DNA of 64,000 bases from Rhizobiales bacterium 65-79 (GTDB lineage: Bacteria; Pseudomonadota; Alphaproteobacteria; Rhizobiales; Rhizobiaceae), in assembly GCA_001896885.1 (NCBI GenBank), contig MKRJ01000036.1, forward strand, positions 1-64,000, read 5' to 3'. The translations under genes were made by a program, and so were the position numbers. Positions 34,727 through 43,131 of the stretch are shown here, piece after piece. Every line of letters begins with the position of its first letter. The first letter of the stretch is position 1. The notes under the pieces are model-generated. The model ran no database searches and was not told the origin of the DNA. It was given only the letters and a program-made list of their open reading frames with translations.

Positions 34727-35596
34727 TCATTTGAGGAACGGGAGGAAAGGCTCGCCCGCCAGCGCCTGGAAGTAGAGGAAGGCGACGAAGCCCGTATAGA
34801 CCGCCGAAAACAGCCAGACCGGCCGGCGGTTGCCGCCGCCGAAAATATAGGCCGACACGACGCCGAAGACCGGGATGAAATGCATGGCGTGCGTCGCGAA
34901 GAGATGCGCCACGCGCAGGTCGCCGCCGTCGCGCGACCAGCCCGTCAGGGTCATGCCGCCGGCATCGGAATGCGCGCCGCCGATCCAGTGGCTGCCGGAG
35001 GCGCTGAGCGTGCCGGCGACGATCATGGTCAGCACGAAAGTCAGTAAAAGTCCGATCACGGCCGAATCGCGGACGGCCGGCGCCACGTCCAGGGCACGGT
35101 TGCGCTGGATCAGGATCCCGAGCAGGCCGGAAAAGGCGACCATCAGCGTCGCGCCCACCCCCATCATGCCGTAGAGCGCGATATGCAGCACGTCGGTGCG
35201 GTTGAAGTGCGACGCCTCGGCGAGCGATGCCTGGAAGGCGATATAGGCGATCTCGAAGATCGCGGCGGCCGCCACGATCCGGACGGACGCATTGAACCAC
35301 CATGCCCGCCGGTCCCTGCCGCTCGCCCAACTGGCGAAGAAGGCCAGCGTCAGCATGTAGAGCAGTATGGCGGTCGCGAACTTGATCGGCTTGATCCAGA
35401 CGTCGATGCCATTGAGGAGGCGCGGATCGAGCAGGGCGGCGAAGCTCATCGGAATGATGGCGAGGCCGATCAGGATGCCGGTGCCGGCCAGCACCGGCTG
35501 GCGGGCGCCAAGTTCTCCAAGCCACCAGATCGGATCGAGGCGAAGCACCGGGGCCGCACGGACAGGCACCGGAAGCGATTTCGCGAGCGTGTTCAT
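34727..35596 (-). CDS. Multi-pass membrane protein, unknown function
   Basis: A 289-residue protein with about seven to eight hydrophobic segments and conserved His and Trp positions (HFNRTDVLHIALYG, HLFATHAMHFIPVFG) within or near helices, which could bind heme, metal or a pigment. No named family recognised. ATG at 35596 overlaps the stop of the ABA4-like gene (ATGA), so the two are translationally coupled, with a TetR gene divergent from both. Confidence 0.75.
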   Translation of the reverse strand: MNTLAKSLPVPVRAAPVLRLDPIWWLGELGARQPVLAGTGILIGLAIIPMSFAALLDPRLLNGIDVWIKPIKFATAILLYMLTLAFFASWASGRDRRAWWFNASVRIVAAAAIFEIAYIAFQASLAEASHFNRTDVLHIALYGMMGVGATLMVAFSGLLGILIQRNRALDVAPAVRDSAVIGLLLTFVLTMIVAGTLSASGSHWIGGAHSDAGGMTLTGWSRDGGDLRVAHLFATHAMHFIPVFGVVSAYIFGGGNRRPVWLFSAVYTGFVAFLYFQALAGEPFLPFLK

Positions 35597-36030
35597 GATG
35601 TTGCTCCCTTGAGTGAAGGCATCGACTTCGCCGCGACGATTGCGTTGAAAAGCAGGAAGCCGGCGGGACCGAAGAGGAAGGTGAGGATGAGGCAGGGCAC
35701 TACCGCCCAGAAGGCGACGCTGCTTTCCCGCGCGCTTCTGACGATCCACGCGCCGACGAACAGGTCGAAGGCGAGATAGTGGATCCAGCCCGCGAGCAGC
35801 AGTTGGCGGCTCTGGAAAAGCTGGGCCACATGGGCGAGGCTGTCGAAGCCGCCCTGCCCGCTCGACCAGAAGGCCATGATCAGGCCGCTATAGGCCACCG
35901 CGAGCAGAAGCGGGATCGCCAGTCCGGAGACGGCCTGCGCGAGCCTTGGCGCCAGGGGGCTGGCGAGCAAGGCGAGCCAGCCGGCAAGCGCCATCGAATT
36001 CGCGATCCTGAAAATCAGTTCCGCATCCAT
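35593..36030 (-). CDS. ABA4-like (DUF4281) membrane protein
   Basis: A 145-residue protein with four hydrophobic segments and the family signature LLAGWIHYLAFDLFVGAWIV followed by FGPAGFLLF. The family is named after plant ABA4, needed for neoxanthin formation; bacterial members have no settled role. It is first in a two-gene unit and faces a TetR regulator across a short region with two palindromes. Confidence 0.82.
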   Translation of the reverse strand: MDAELIFRIANSMALAGWLALLASPLAPRLAQAVSGLAIPLLLAVAYSGLIMAFWSSGQGGFDSLAHVAQLFQSRQLLLAGWIHYLAFDLFVGAWIVRSARESSVAFWAVVPCLILTFLFGPAGFLLFNAIVAAKSMPSLKGATS

Positions 36031-36054
36031 GGTCTCTCCTTCCGCTTTTATCTA

Positions 36055-36063
36055 GACAGTGTC
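36055..36063 (+). promoter_or_regulatory. Candidate TetR operator 1
   Basis: Perfect palindrome GACAGTGTC in the region between the divergent ABA4-like and TetR genes; the core is shared in part with operator 2 (TGACA/TGTCA). Confidence 0.3.
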
Positions 36064-36109
36064 AGGATCAAGAATATGCGCCGCGATCTTTACGCCGTCA
36101 AGATAAAAT

Positions 36110-36122
36110 TTGACATCGTCAA
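36110..36122 (+). promoter_or_regulatory. Candidate TetR operator 2
   Basis: Perfect palindrome TTGACATCGTCAA in the same divergent region, 57 bases before the TetR start. A GTCAAGAT element recurs at 36097-36104 and 36118-36125. Confidence 0.4.
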
Positions 36123-36178
36123 GATTGGATCGCATACAGGCGCGAATTGCTACGGACGAGCAGGCAAAGGGCGGGCGG

Positions 36179-36793
36179 ATGAACGAGCGCGGAAAGACCC
36201 CCTATCACCATGGCGATCTGCGCGAGGCGCTGCTCGTCGCGGCGGAAGCGGAACTCAAGGAAAAGGGCGTCGAGGGTTTCACGCTGCGTGGCTGCGCCAA
36301 GCGCGCCGGCGTCTCGCACGCCGCGCCCGCCCACCATTTCAGGGATGCAGGCGCGCTCCTGACGGCGCTGGCGGCTGTCGCCTTTGCCCGTTTCATGGCG
36401 GCCATGGAGGCGCGCCGGTCGGCGGCCGCGGGTCGGAGGGAAAGGCTGGTCGCGCTCGGGCTGGGCTATATCGACTTCGCCACCTCCGAGCCTGCCCTCT
36501 TCCGCCTGATGTTCGCTTCGGATCGCCCGGATTTCGACGATCCAGAACTGCATCGTGTCGCGTCCGCATCGTTCGCCATGCTGGTCGAGGCCGTGGCCGC
36601 GGTCAGCGGCGGCGACCCGATGCAAGACAAGGCGGCCGTCCTCGACGTCGCCGCCGCCTGGTCGATCGTGCACGGCATCGCGGACCTCGCCCTTTCCGGG
36701 CAGTTGAAATTCCTCGACGAGGCGGGCTTCGCCGCCGATCGGGAAACGGCCTACCGCGACCTCATCCGGCGCATCCTGCCCAAGGAGCCGTGA
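36179..36793 (+). CDS. TetR-family regulator (WHG-type C-terminus)
   Basis: A 204-residue repressor: helix-turn-helix at about 10-55 (YHHGDLREALLVAAEAEL then LRGCAKRAGVSHAAPAHHF), ligand-binding domain with the AAWSIVHGIADL motif near residue 165 that defines the WHG sub-group. TetR proteins usually repress the divergent gene, here the ABA4-like/membrane pair. ATG at 36179 is favoured over 36110 because the latter would put a palindromic operator inside the gene. It converges with the esterase gene with no gap. Confidence 0.88.
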   Translation: MNERGKTPYHHGDLREALLVAAEAELKEKGVEGFTLRGCAKRAGVSHAAPAHHFRDAGALLTALAAVAFARFMAAMEARRSAAAGRRERLVALGLGYIDFATSEPALFRLMFASDRPDFDDPELHRVASASFAMLVEAVAAVSGGDPMQDKAAVLDVAAAWSIVHGIADLALSGQLKFLDEAGFAADRETAYRDLIRRILPKEP

Positions 36794-37699
36794 TCACCGC
36801 CCGCAGAAGGGCGGCTTCTGCTCGCTTTCCTCCTCGATGAAACGGGCGATGCGTTCGAGCGTCGGCGCGAACTGGCGAAGCGGCGCCGCCAGCGAACCGA
36901 CCAGGAGGAGATGCCCGACGCGCCGATAGTCGGCGACCTCGACATGGTTGCCGGACCGTTCGAGCGCGTCGGCCAGTTCCTTCGTGTTCTTCGGATCGAC
37001 GACGAGGTCGGATTTGCCGGCAATCAGCAGCGACGGCGGATGCTTTCCCGCGGCGAAATTGATCGGACGCGCCGCCTCGCGGACGTTCTCCGGGAATATA
37101 TTCCGGTACGTTTCCCGGCGCAGGGGCAGCGTCGAATAGGGCCCGGCGAGGCCGATGAATCCCGAAACGCGCTGGCAGACATCGACGCCGTCCGCCTGGA
37201 GGTAGCGCGGATCGAGCGCGAGCAGTGCGGCGATATGCGCGCCCGCCGAATGGCCCATGATGAAAAGCGGATGGCCGCCGCCGAAGCGCCGCGCTATCGC
37301 CGCGACAGCCTTGGCCTCGTCCTCCACGAAGGTCGGGAAGATGACGGACGGATACATCCGGTAGTCGGCGATCGCTGCGATGAAGCCGCGCCGGGCGAGC
37401 GCGTCGCCGACGAATTTATAGTCCTTGCGGCTGCCGCTATGCCAGCTCCCGCCATACACGAAGACGATGACAGGCGTATCGGGTTCCGTCCTGGCAGGCC
37501 TGTAGAGATCGTATTTCTGTCTCGGCAGCGAGCCGTAGGCGATGCCGTGCTCGACCGATACGCCCTCGTCGGGCTGCAGCGCATTGACGATCCGGCCCCC
37601 CGCCGAACAAGCCGGCAGTGCCGACAGCACGACGAGCAGGATCAGGAAACGAAGAAAAAACACGCGCGGAGAAACTCCGAATCGGGGCTGGTGATTCAT
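36794..37699 (-). CDS. Lipoprotein alpha/beta-hydrolase (esterase)
   Basis: A 301-residue hydrolase of the hormone-sensitive-lipase/carboxylesterase type. The N-terminus has a membrane segment ending in LSALPAC, a lipobox-like site with Cys31, so it is probably a lipoprotein on the periplasmic side. Oxyanion-hole motif VYGGSWHSG (81-89), nucleophile S151 in GHSAGAH, then D231 and H263 complete a triad. Substrate unknown. The gene starts next to a region (37710-37853) with two inverted-repeat pairs that share GAAATTCG. Confidence 0.85.
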   Translation of the reverse strand: MNHQPRFGVSPRVFFLRFLILLVVLSALPACSAGGRIVNALQPDEGVSVEHGIAYGSLPRQKYDLYRPARTEPDTPVIVFVYGGSWHSGSRKDYKFVGDALARRGFIAAIADYRMYPSVIFPTFVEDEAKAVAAIARRFGGGHPLFIMGHSAGAHIAALLALDPRYLQADGVDVCQRVSGFIGLAGPYSTLPLRRETYRNIFPENVREAARPINFAAGKHPPSLLIAGKSDLVVDPKNTKELADALERSGNHVEVADYRRVGHLLLVGSLAAPLRQFAPTLERIARFIEEESEQKPPFCGR

Positions 37700-37709
37700 C
37701 TAGCGTGGT

Positions 37710-37853
37710 GGATTTGAAATTCGTCAAATGAAGGATCGAGACCGATGAACGAATTTCATATCCGAAAAACACACTAGGGTCATAACTTGCTGGTGTCCTC
37801 GTCGAATCCGAAATTCGTGCGACGCCTTGCGGAAATGATGCGAACTTCGGATT
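37710..37853. repeat. Two inverted-repeat pairs upstream of the esterase gene
   Basis: Arms GGATTTGAAATTCGT (37710-37724) and ACGAATTTCATATCC (37749-37763) pair at 14 of 15; AATCCGAAATTCG (37805-37817) and CGAACTTCGGATT (37841-37853) pair at 12 of 13. All share a GAAATTCG core. They could be operator pairs or a transcript hairpin after modC. Confidence 0.6.
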
Positions 37854-37894
37854 GGGAACGCCAGTGGCGAACCAACATGCTGCGGAACGCGGCG

Positions 37895-38998
37895 CTATTG
37901 CGGCGGCCGGCGACGCCGCGCCACCCGCCGCTCGACCGACACCGCCTTGAGCAGCGCCACGACCTGCCGCCCCCGCGCAATCGCCATTTCATCGGCGGAT
38001 TTGCGCGTGATGCGCGCCCGTAACCTCTGTCCGCCGAGCCGGAGCGCCACTTCGACGAAAGCCGGGCCGGCATTGGCGATCTCCTCGATCGCGCAGGGAA
38101 GCTGGTTGCGGATGGAAAGCCCTTCCTGCGCCTCGAGGGCAAGCGCCACGTCGCGCGCCCGGATGCGGAGCCGGACCGCCTCCCCCGCCGCGAACCCTTC
38201 CCCGACCAGTTCCAGCCTGGCGCCGTCCACGTCGATCTCGGCGACGCCGTATCGCGGGTCGACCGCCATGACCGTCGCCTCGATCAGCGCGCCTGCCTCC
38301 TGCCGCCCCAGCGTATCGCCGAGGTCGAGCCGGCCGAATATCTCCGCCGCCGCGCCCGCCGCGAGCATCCGGCCCTTCTCCAGCACCACCACCGTATCGG
38401 CCAGGCGCGCCACCTCGTCGATATCGTGGCTGACATAGACGATCGGTATCCGCGTCTCGTCGCGGATCGCCTCGACATAGGGCAGGATATCGAGCCGCCG
38501 CGCCTGGTCGAGCGAGGAGAGCGGTTCGTCCATTAGGAGGATCGCCGGATCGGAGAGCAGCGCCCGGCCGAGCGCCACGCGCTGCCGCTCGCCGCCGGAA
38601 AGCGTGGCAGGTGAGCGGTCGAGATGCTCCTTCAGCCCGAGCAGCGCCACCACTTCCCCGAACGGGCGCGTGGCATCCCGCTTCCCCGCCCAGCGGGCAT
38701 AGGTCAGGTTGCGCCGCACCGACAGATGCGGGAAGAGCCGACCGTCCTGGAAGACGAAGCCGATCTGGCGCCGGGCCGGCGCAAGGTCGATGCCTGAGGC
38801 GCTGTCGAAAAGCACCCTGCCGTCCGCGACGATCCGCCCGGCCTGCGGCCGCGTCATGCCGGCGATCATCTTGAGGATCGTGGTCTTGCCGGCACCAGAA
38901 TGGCCGAACAGCGCCGTGATGCCGGAGCCGGCCTCGAAATCGGCCGCCAGCCGGAATTCGCCAGCCTGGCCGGTGACCGATACTTCGAGCACGCCCAT
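37895..38998 (-). CDS. modC: Molybdate ABC transporter ATPase ModC
   Basis: A 367-residue ATPase that powers molybdate uptake. Walker A GHSGAGKTT at 32-40, Q-loop FVFQDGRLFPHLSV, signature LSGGERQRVALGRAL, Walker B LLMDEPLSSLD and H-loop VSHD are all present. A C-terminal Mop/TOBE domain (about 295-355) that binds oxyanion follows. ATG at 38998 overlaps the modB stop by one base; the long open frame further upstream overlaps modB and is not coding. Arg-rich C-terminal end. Confidence 0.95.
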   Translation of the reverse strand: MGVLEVSVTGQAGEFRLAADFEAGSGITALFGHSGAGKTTILKMIAGMTRPQAGRIVADGRVLFDSASGIDLAPARRQIGFVFQDGRLFPHLSVRRNLTYARWAGKRDATRPFGEVVALLGLKEHLDRSPATLSGGERQRVALGRALLSDPAILLMDEPLSSLDQARRLDILPYVEAIRDETRIPIVYVSHDIDEVARLADTVVVLEKGRMLAAGAAAEIFGRLDLGDTLGRQEAGALIEATVMAVDPRYGVAEIDVDGARLELVGEGFAAGEAVRLRIRARDVALALEAQEGLSIRNQLPCAIEEIANAGPAFVEVALRLGGQRLRARITRKSADEMAIARGRQVVALLKAVSVERRVARRRRPPQ

Positions 38999-39678
38999 CA
39001 GCTCCGCTTCCTCGCCAGCCGCCTGGCGAACCATTCCGACGCGATGATCGCGACCGCGCATAGCGCGATCGAAAGAAGGATCAGCCTGAGGGCGGCGGCG
39101 TCGCCGGTCGGGCTCTGCAGCAGCGAGTAGATCGCCAGCGACATGGTCTGCGTCTGGCCGGGAATATTGGCCACGAAGGTGATGGTGGCGCCGAATTCGC
39201 CGACGGCGCGCGCAAAGCCGAGGATCGCGCCGGCGATCACACCCGGCAGCGCGAGCGGCAGAAGCACGGTCAGGAACGTCATGGCGCGCGAAGCCCCGAG
39301 CGTGCGCGCGGCATCTTCCAGGCCGACATCGGCGGCCTCGATGGAAAGCTGGATCGGCCGCACCATCAGCGGAAAGGCCATGACGGCCGCGGCGAGCGCC
39401 GCGCCCGTCCAGCGGAAGGCGAAGACGATGCCGAAGGCGTTCTCGAGCAGGCTGCCGAGCGGCCCGTGCGTGCCGAACAGGATCAGGAGCCCATAGCCGG
39501 TCACCACCGGCGGCAGCACCAGCGGCAGCGTGATCACCGCCTGCAGCAGGCTCTTGCCGCGGAAACGGCCGCGCGCCAAAAGCCACGCGACCGCGAAGGC
39601 GGGAACGATGCCGAAAACGATCGCCGCGAGCGCGACCTTCAGCGACAGGATGACGACTGTTGCCTCCGCCTCGCTCAC
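38998..39678 (-). CDS. modB: Molybdate ABC transporter permease ModB
   Basis: A 226-residue permease with about five membrane helices and the EAA-loop pattern EDAARTLGASRAMTFLTVLLPLALPG that docks on ModC. It starts eight bases after modA ends and overlaps modC, so modABC form one - strand operon. Confidence 0.95.
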   Translation of the reverse strand: MSEAEATVVILSLKVALAAIVFGIVPAFAVAWLLARGRFRGKSLLQAVITLPLVLPPVVTGYGLLILFGTHGPLGSLLENAFGIVFAFRWTGAALAAAVMAFPLMVRPIQLSIEAADVGLEDAARTLGASRAMTFLTVLLPLALPGVIAGAILGFARAVGEFGATITFVANIPGQTQTMSLAIYSLLQSPTGDAAALRLILLSIALCAVAIIASEWFARRLARKRS

Positions 39679-39686
39679 GGCTTTTC

Positions 39687-40433
39687 CTATTTCTTCGCCG
39701 GCGCGAAGCCGAAGGCGACGAAGTTCTTCTGCCCCGCCTCGCTCGACAGGAAATCGAGGAACTTCGCCACGCCGTCATTCCCGTTCGCCGTTTCCGCCGC
39801 CGGATAGACGATCGGCTCGTGGCTGTCGTCGGGGAAGACATAGGCAGTCGCCAGTTCTGGCGCGGCGAACCGGTCCGAGCCATAGACGATCGCCGCGCCC
39901 ACCGCTCCCTTGCGCACATATTCGAGCGCCACGCGAACGTTCTCGCCGAACACGGCGTTTTGCCCGACCTTGTCCCATAATTTGAGCGATTCGAGCGCCG
40001 CCTTGCCGTATTTGCCGGCCGGGACACCCTTCGGATCGCCCATGGCGAATTTGCCCTTGCCGAGGATCGCTTCCGCGTCGGTGACGGGTTTGGTGCCGGG
40101 CGCCGCGGCGATCACGAGGTCGTTGCGCGCGATGATGCGGCGCGTATCCGGCTTGATGAGCTTGCGTTTGGCGAGATAGTCCATCCATTGCAGGTCTGCA
40201 GAGATGAAGGCGTCGGCGGGTGCGCCTGCCTCGACCTGCTTCGCCAGCACCGAACTCGACGCGAAGGAGAGCACGATCTTCGTGCCGTCTTTCGCCTCGA
40301 AATCCTTGGCTGCCTGGTCCAGCGCGTCCTTCATGCTGGCGGCGGCGAATATGGTGTATTGGCCGGCGGCCTGTGCCGCCGAACCGAGCGGCGCCGCGAC
40401 AAGCGCGCCGACGAGAAATAGTAGCCTGAACAT
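39687..40433 (-). CDS. modA: Molybdate-binding periplasmic protein ModA
   Basis: A 248-residue binding protein: signal peptide about 1-23, then the ModA start YTIFAAASMKDALDQAAKDFE with oxyanion-contacting Ser residues, followed by FASSSVLAKQVEAGAPADAF. ATG at 40433 gives the normal signal; the long frame upstream runs over palindromic repeats. No clear ModE site or molybdenum-cofactor riboswitch was seen in the 150 bases before it. Confidence 0.95.
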   Translation of the reverse strand: MFRLLFLVGALVAAPLGSAAQAAGQYTIFAAASMKDALDQAAKDFEAKDGTKIVLSFASSSVLAKQVEAGAPADAFISADLQWMDYLAKRKLIKPDTRRIIARNDLVIAAAPGTKPVTDAEAILGKGKFAMGDPKGVPAGKYGKAALESLKLWDKVGQNAVFGENVRVALEYVRKGAVGAAIVYGSDRFAAPELATAYVFPDDSHEPIVYPAAETANGNDGVAKFLDFLSSEAGQKNFVAFGFAPAKK

Positions 40434-40699
40434 TATCGTCCTTTCATGCCGACCATGTCGGAAAGCTAAAGCGGTCATGAAGACCGGGTTTCGGTTTCCG
40501 TGATGGTGGGCATGATGGGGATCCGCGCCCCGGATTCCCCTCGACCCTTGACGCAGAGGCGGCCATCGACAACCGCCCAGGATCCGAGGCGCGGCAGCGC
40601 CGCGCTTGCATCGCGGCCACACACGGGCCGGACGCCGGCGAACCTTATGCAATCCGGAGCGGATTTGGCAAGAGAAGTAGCGCGCGCGAGCCCCTCCGC

Positions 40700-40903
40700 C
40701 TTCGTCATCCACGGGCGGAGCAGGAGCGCGAGCGAACTGCGGAGGCCCGAGGATCCATGCCGGAGCATCTCGGCCGTCCACCGCGATGCAGAACAGGCGC
40801 CTATCCTGCGCCTCCGTCGCGCCGCCGCCTGTTCTCAGGCATGGATCCTATGGTCTCCGCAACGCCGCTAACGCGGCTGCTTCGCCATAGGATGACGAAG
40901 GCG
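40700..40903. repeat. Two inverted copies of a palindromic intergenic repeat
   Basis: The gap 40434-41020 has no gene. Copy 1 (about 40700-40763, starting CTTCGTCATCCACGG and ending GGATCCATGCC) is the inverse of copy 2 (about 40837-40903, starting GGCATGGATCCTATGG and ending CCATAGGATGACGAAGG). Between them GAACAGGCG (40791-40799) pairs with CGCCTGTTC (40826-40834). Copy 2 alone can fold via ATCCTATGG/CCATAGGAT. This looks like a short dispersed palindromic element of rhizobial genomes. The rest of the gap shows nothing I can support. Confidence 0.65.
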
Positions 40904-41020
40904 GAGAGTCCGGCGCGGATGAGAGGATATCGCTATGAATAAGAACGCTATCGCATAACATGTGGGGCCGCCCCGGCGCGCGTCATGCCGGTTTCCGGCC
41001 ATCGCGTCGCGCCGGCCCGG

Positions 41021-41719
41021 TCACGCCCGCACGGCTTCCACCACCGATTCGAGGTGCCGCACCAGATTGTCCGGCAACTTCAGCCGCGTCGCCAGCGCCT
41101 GCAGGTAACTGCGCTCGACCGGCGTGTCGACCTCGAGCGCTAGGCGGGATGCGGTATAAAGCTCGACCTTCTGCGCGTCGGTCTGCGCCTCGGCGACCAG
41201 TTGTCCGACGCTGACCGGGCGCTTCAGTTCGGCTTCGAGCATGGCTTCGGCCCCCTCGCCGGCGCCGGCGGCACGCAGCCTGTCGAGGATCGCCTGGCGC
41301 TCGGCCTCGTCGATCGTGCCGTCGGCCTGGGCCGCCGCGATCATCGCGCGCACCAGCGTCATGGCGAATTCGTTCTCGCCCTGCGGCGTCTGCGAATGAT
41401 GGAACGCCGTGTCGCTCGGCGGCGGCGCCAATTCGACCGCCCGCACCGGCTCCTCGGCCGGCGCCTTGCCGCTCTGGTAGTTCCTGTAGGCCTGGTAGGC
41501 GAGGCCGGCGATGGCCGCGAGCCCGCCGATCTTCAGCACCGAACCGGTCAGCGCGCGGCCGCTTCCGGTGCCGAGCAGGAGCGCCGCGAGCGCGACCGTA
41601 GCAAGCGGATTTCGTCGCGCAAGCTCCGTTGCCTCCGCCGTCGTCGCGCCGATCGTCGATTGCGTGCCCGGCACCTGCGTTTCCATGAGATCGCCGAGCA
41701 ATTTCCTTGGTTCGAGCAT
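41021..41719 (-). CDS. DUF533 (TerB-like) membrane-associated protein
   Basis: A 232-residue protein of the DUF533/YebE group. A hydrophobic Gly/Ala-rich stretch at about 37-77 suggests membrane association; the C-terminal two thirds (about 110-232) is helical and TerB-like, with TLVRAMIAAAQADGTIDEAE carrying the Asp/Glu pattern of that fold. Function is not established; relatives are linked with envelope stress or tellurite-type stress. Confidence 0.82.
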   Translation of the reverse strand: MLEPRKLLGDLMETQVPGTQSTIGATTAEATELARRNPLATVALAALLLGTGSGRALTGSVLKIGGLAAIAGLAYQAYRNYQSGKAPAEEPVRAVELAPPPSDTAFHHSQTPQGENEFAMTLVRAMIAAAQADGTIDEAERQAILDRLRAAGAGEGAEAMLEAELKRPVSVGQLVAEAQTDAQKVELYTASRLALEVDTPVERSYLQALATRLKLPDNLVRHLESVVEAVRA

Positions 41720-42080
41720 GCGGTACCTCCTCTTCGGTCCGGTGGCGTCGGCGGGCTTCGGTCAGGTAGGCATGCCTGACGACATTACAATGACGCGAGG
41801 GGGCCGATTTCGTGGCAATGGCAATTGGAGCGAATTCGGCGGCGAGACGCCTCAATTCATGGGAAGCGGTGGCCTGAACAAGCCCGCTTTTCGTGGATAA
41901 AGCCGTGTCGCGGACGACGATCGGTCCGCTCGCGGCTATTCAGGAAGTTCTCGTAAGCCGTTGTCCGGATTCGGCTTTTCCCGAGCCTTCGCGTCCTGCT
42001 TGAACTTTTCCGGAAGGAAACCAGTTCACGCCCCGCGCCACCGTAGGAAAATCGGGCAGGAGAAACGGACGGGCGATCGG
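41720..42080. other. Gap between DUF533 and muramidase genes
   Basis: About 360 bases between divergent genes. No ORF with a ribosome site, RNA signature or strong hairpin was recognised. Promoters of both flanking genes presumably lie here. Confidence 0.5.
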
Positions 42081-42986
42081 ATGTTTTCAGGCGAAGTCAT
42101 CTCGGAAATCACGGACGCGGCAAAACGCCTTGGCATCGAGCCGGCGGCGCTACTTGCCGTCGCCGAGGTCGAAAGCGGCGGCGGCGCCTTCGCCATGATC
42201 GACGGGAGGCGCGAGCCGCTGATCCGCTTCGAAGGCCATTATTTCGACCGGCGGCTTTCGGGAGAGAAGCAGGCGGTCGCCCGCGCGGCCGGCCTGTCTT
42301 CGCCGATCGCCGGCGCGGTCGCCAATCCCCGCACGCAGGAAGGGCGGTGGGACCTTCTGGCCAGGGCGGCACGCATCGACCGCGAGGCGGCCTACGAGTC
42401 CGTCTCCTGGGGCATCGGCCAGGTCATGGGCGCGAACTGGAAGATGCTCGGCTTCGCCTCCGTCGGCGATTTCGTCGCCCTTGCCCGACGCGACCTTGCC
42501 GGCCAGACGGAGATCATGGCCCGGTTCATCGAGAGGCAGGGCCTGTCGGCGGCGCTCGCGTCACGGGATTGGGCGGCCTTCGCGCGCGGCTATAACGGGC
42601 CGCTCCATGCCCGCTCCAACTATGACGGCCGCCTCGCCGCAGCCTATGCGGAACACGGCGGCAAGAAATCCGGCGCGGCTTCGAAACCCGTACGCGCTCC
42701 CGCGGGCACGGAACTCCTCGTCAGGGGGATGCGCGGAGCCGCCATCTACGACCTCCAGGCGATGCTGACGTCACTCGGCTACGGCACGGCGGCGGACGGC
42801 ATGTTCGGCCCCGCCACCGAACGCGCGGTCAAGGCCTTCCAGAGAGCCCATCGCCTCGCCGATGACGGCGTCGTCGGGCCTGCCACCTGTGCGGCGCTCG
42901 ATGCGGCGATGCGCGAGACGCCGTCCCTCCTCGGCTTCCTTCGTCGGGTCTGGACGGCATTGCTGGTGCTGTTCGGGCTGGCATGA
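42081..42986 (+). CDS. N-acetylmuramidase with peptidoglycan-binding domain (phage-type)
   Basis: A 301-residue peptidoglycan hydrolase. Residues about 1-185 are a DUF3380 N-acetylmuramidase domain with the probable catalytic Glu in AVAEVESGG (E29 or E31), RFEGHYF and SWGIGQVMG. Residues about 212-275 are a PG_binding_1 repeat (MRGAAIYDLQAMLTSLGYG, FGPATERAVKAFQRAH). A final hydrophobic helix (about 283-301) may anchor it. No signal peptide is seen. The family is common in phage lysis cassettes, but no phage gene surrounds it. ATG at 42081 gives the domain start. Confidence 0.85.
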   Translation: MFSGEVISEITDAAKRLGIEPAALLAVAEVESGGGAFAMIDGRREPLIRFEGHYFDRRLSGEKQAVARAAGLSSPIAGAVANPRTQEGRWDLLARAARIDREAAYESVSWGIGQVMGANWKMLGFASVGDFVALARRDLAGQTEIMARFIERQGLSAALASRDWAAFARGYNGPLHARSNYDGRLAAAYAEHGGKKSGAASKPVRAPAGTELLVRGMRGAAIYDLQAMLTSLGYGTAADGMFGPATERAVKAFQRAHRLADDGVVGPATCAALDAAMRETPSLLGFLRRVWTALLVLFGLA

Positions 42987-43105
42987 GACGCGATTTCAGG
43001 AGCGCCAGCCTGAGGTTGCCGCCTGCCCCCAACCGCCCTATATGGATATCTATCGCGGGCGCCCATTCACGGACGAAGCCAGCGGCTGAGAGACGAATAT
43101 TCGCG

Positions 43106-43125
43106 CTCCCGTCTAAAAACGGGAG
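43106..43125 (+). promoter_or_regulatory. Hairpin covering the ribosome site of a small ORF
   Basis: CTCCCGT (43106-43112) pairs perfectly with ACGGGAG (43119-43125) around a CTAAAA loop. The 3' arm contains the GGGAG ribosome site of the small ORF at 43132, so the hairpin would block its translation. Confidence 0.45.
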
Positions 43126-43131
43126 AGCGAT

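Noticed and set aside
37437-37772. 111-codon - strand frame overlapping the esterase start
   Set aside because: Out of frame with the clear catalytic-triad esterase; no ribosome site.
40928-40960. ATCGCTAT repeats upstream of modA as a ModE site
   Set aside because: Two CGCTAT elements are in direct, not inverted, orientation and 500 bases from modA, behind palindromic repeats; they do not fit the ModE palindrome.
42081-42986. Prophage remnant
   Set aside because: A single lysin-like gene with no integrase, portal, terminase, tail or attachment site nearby.
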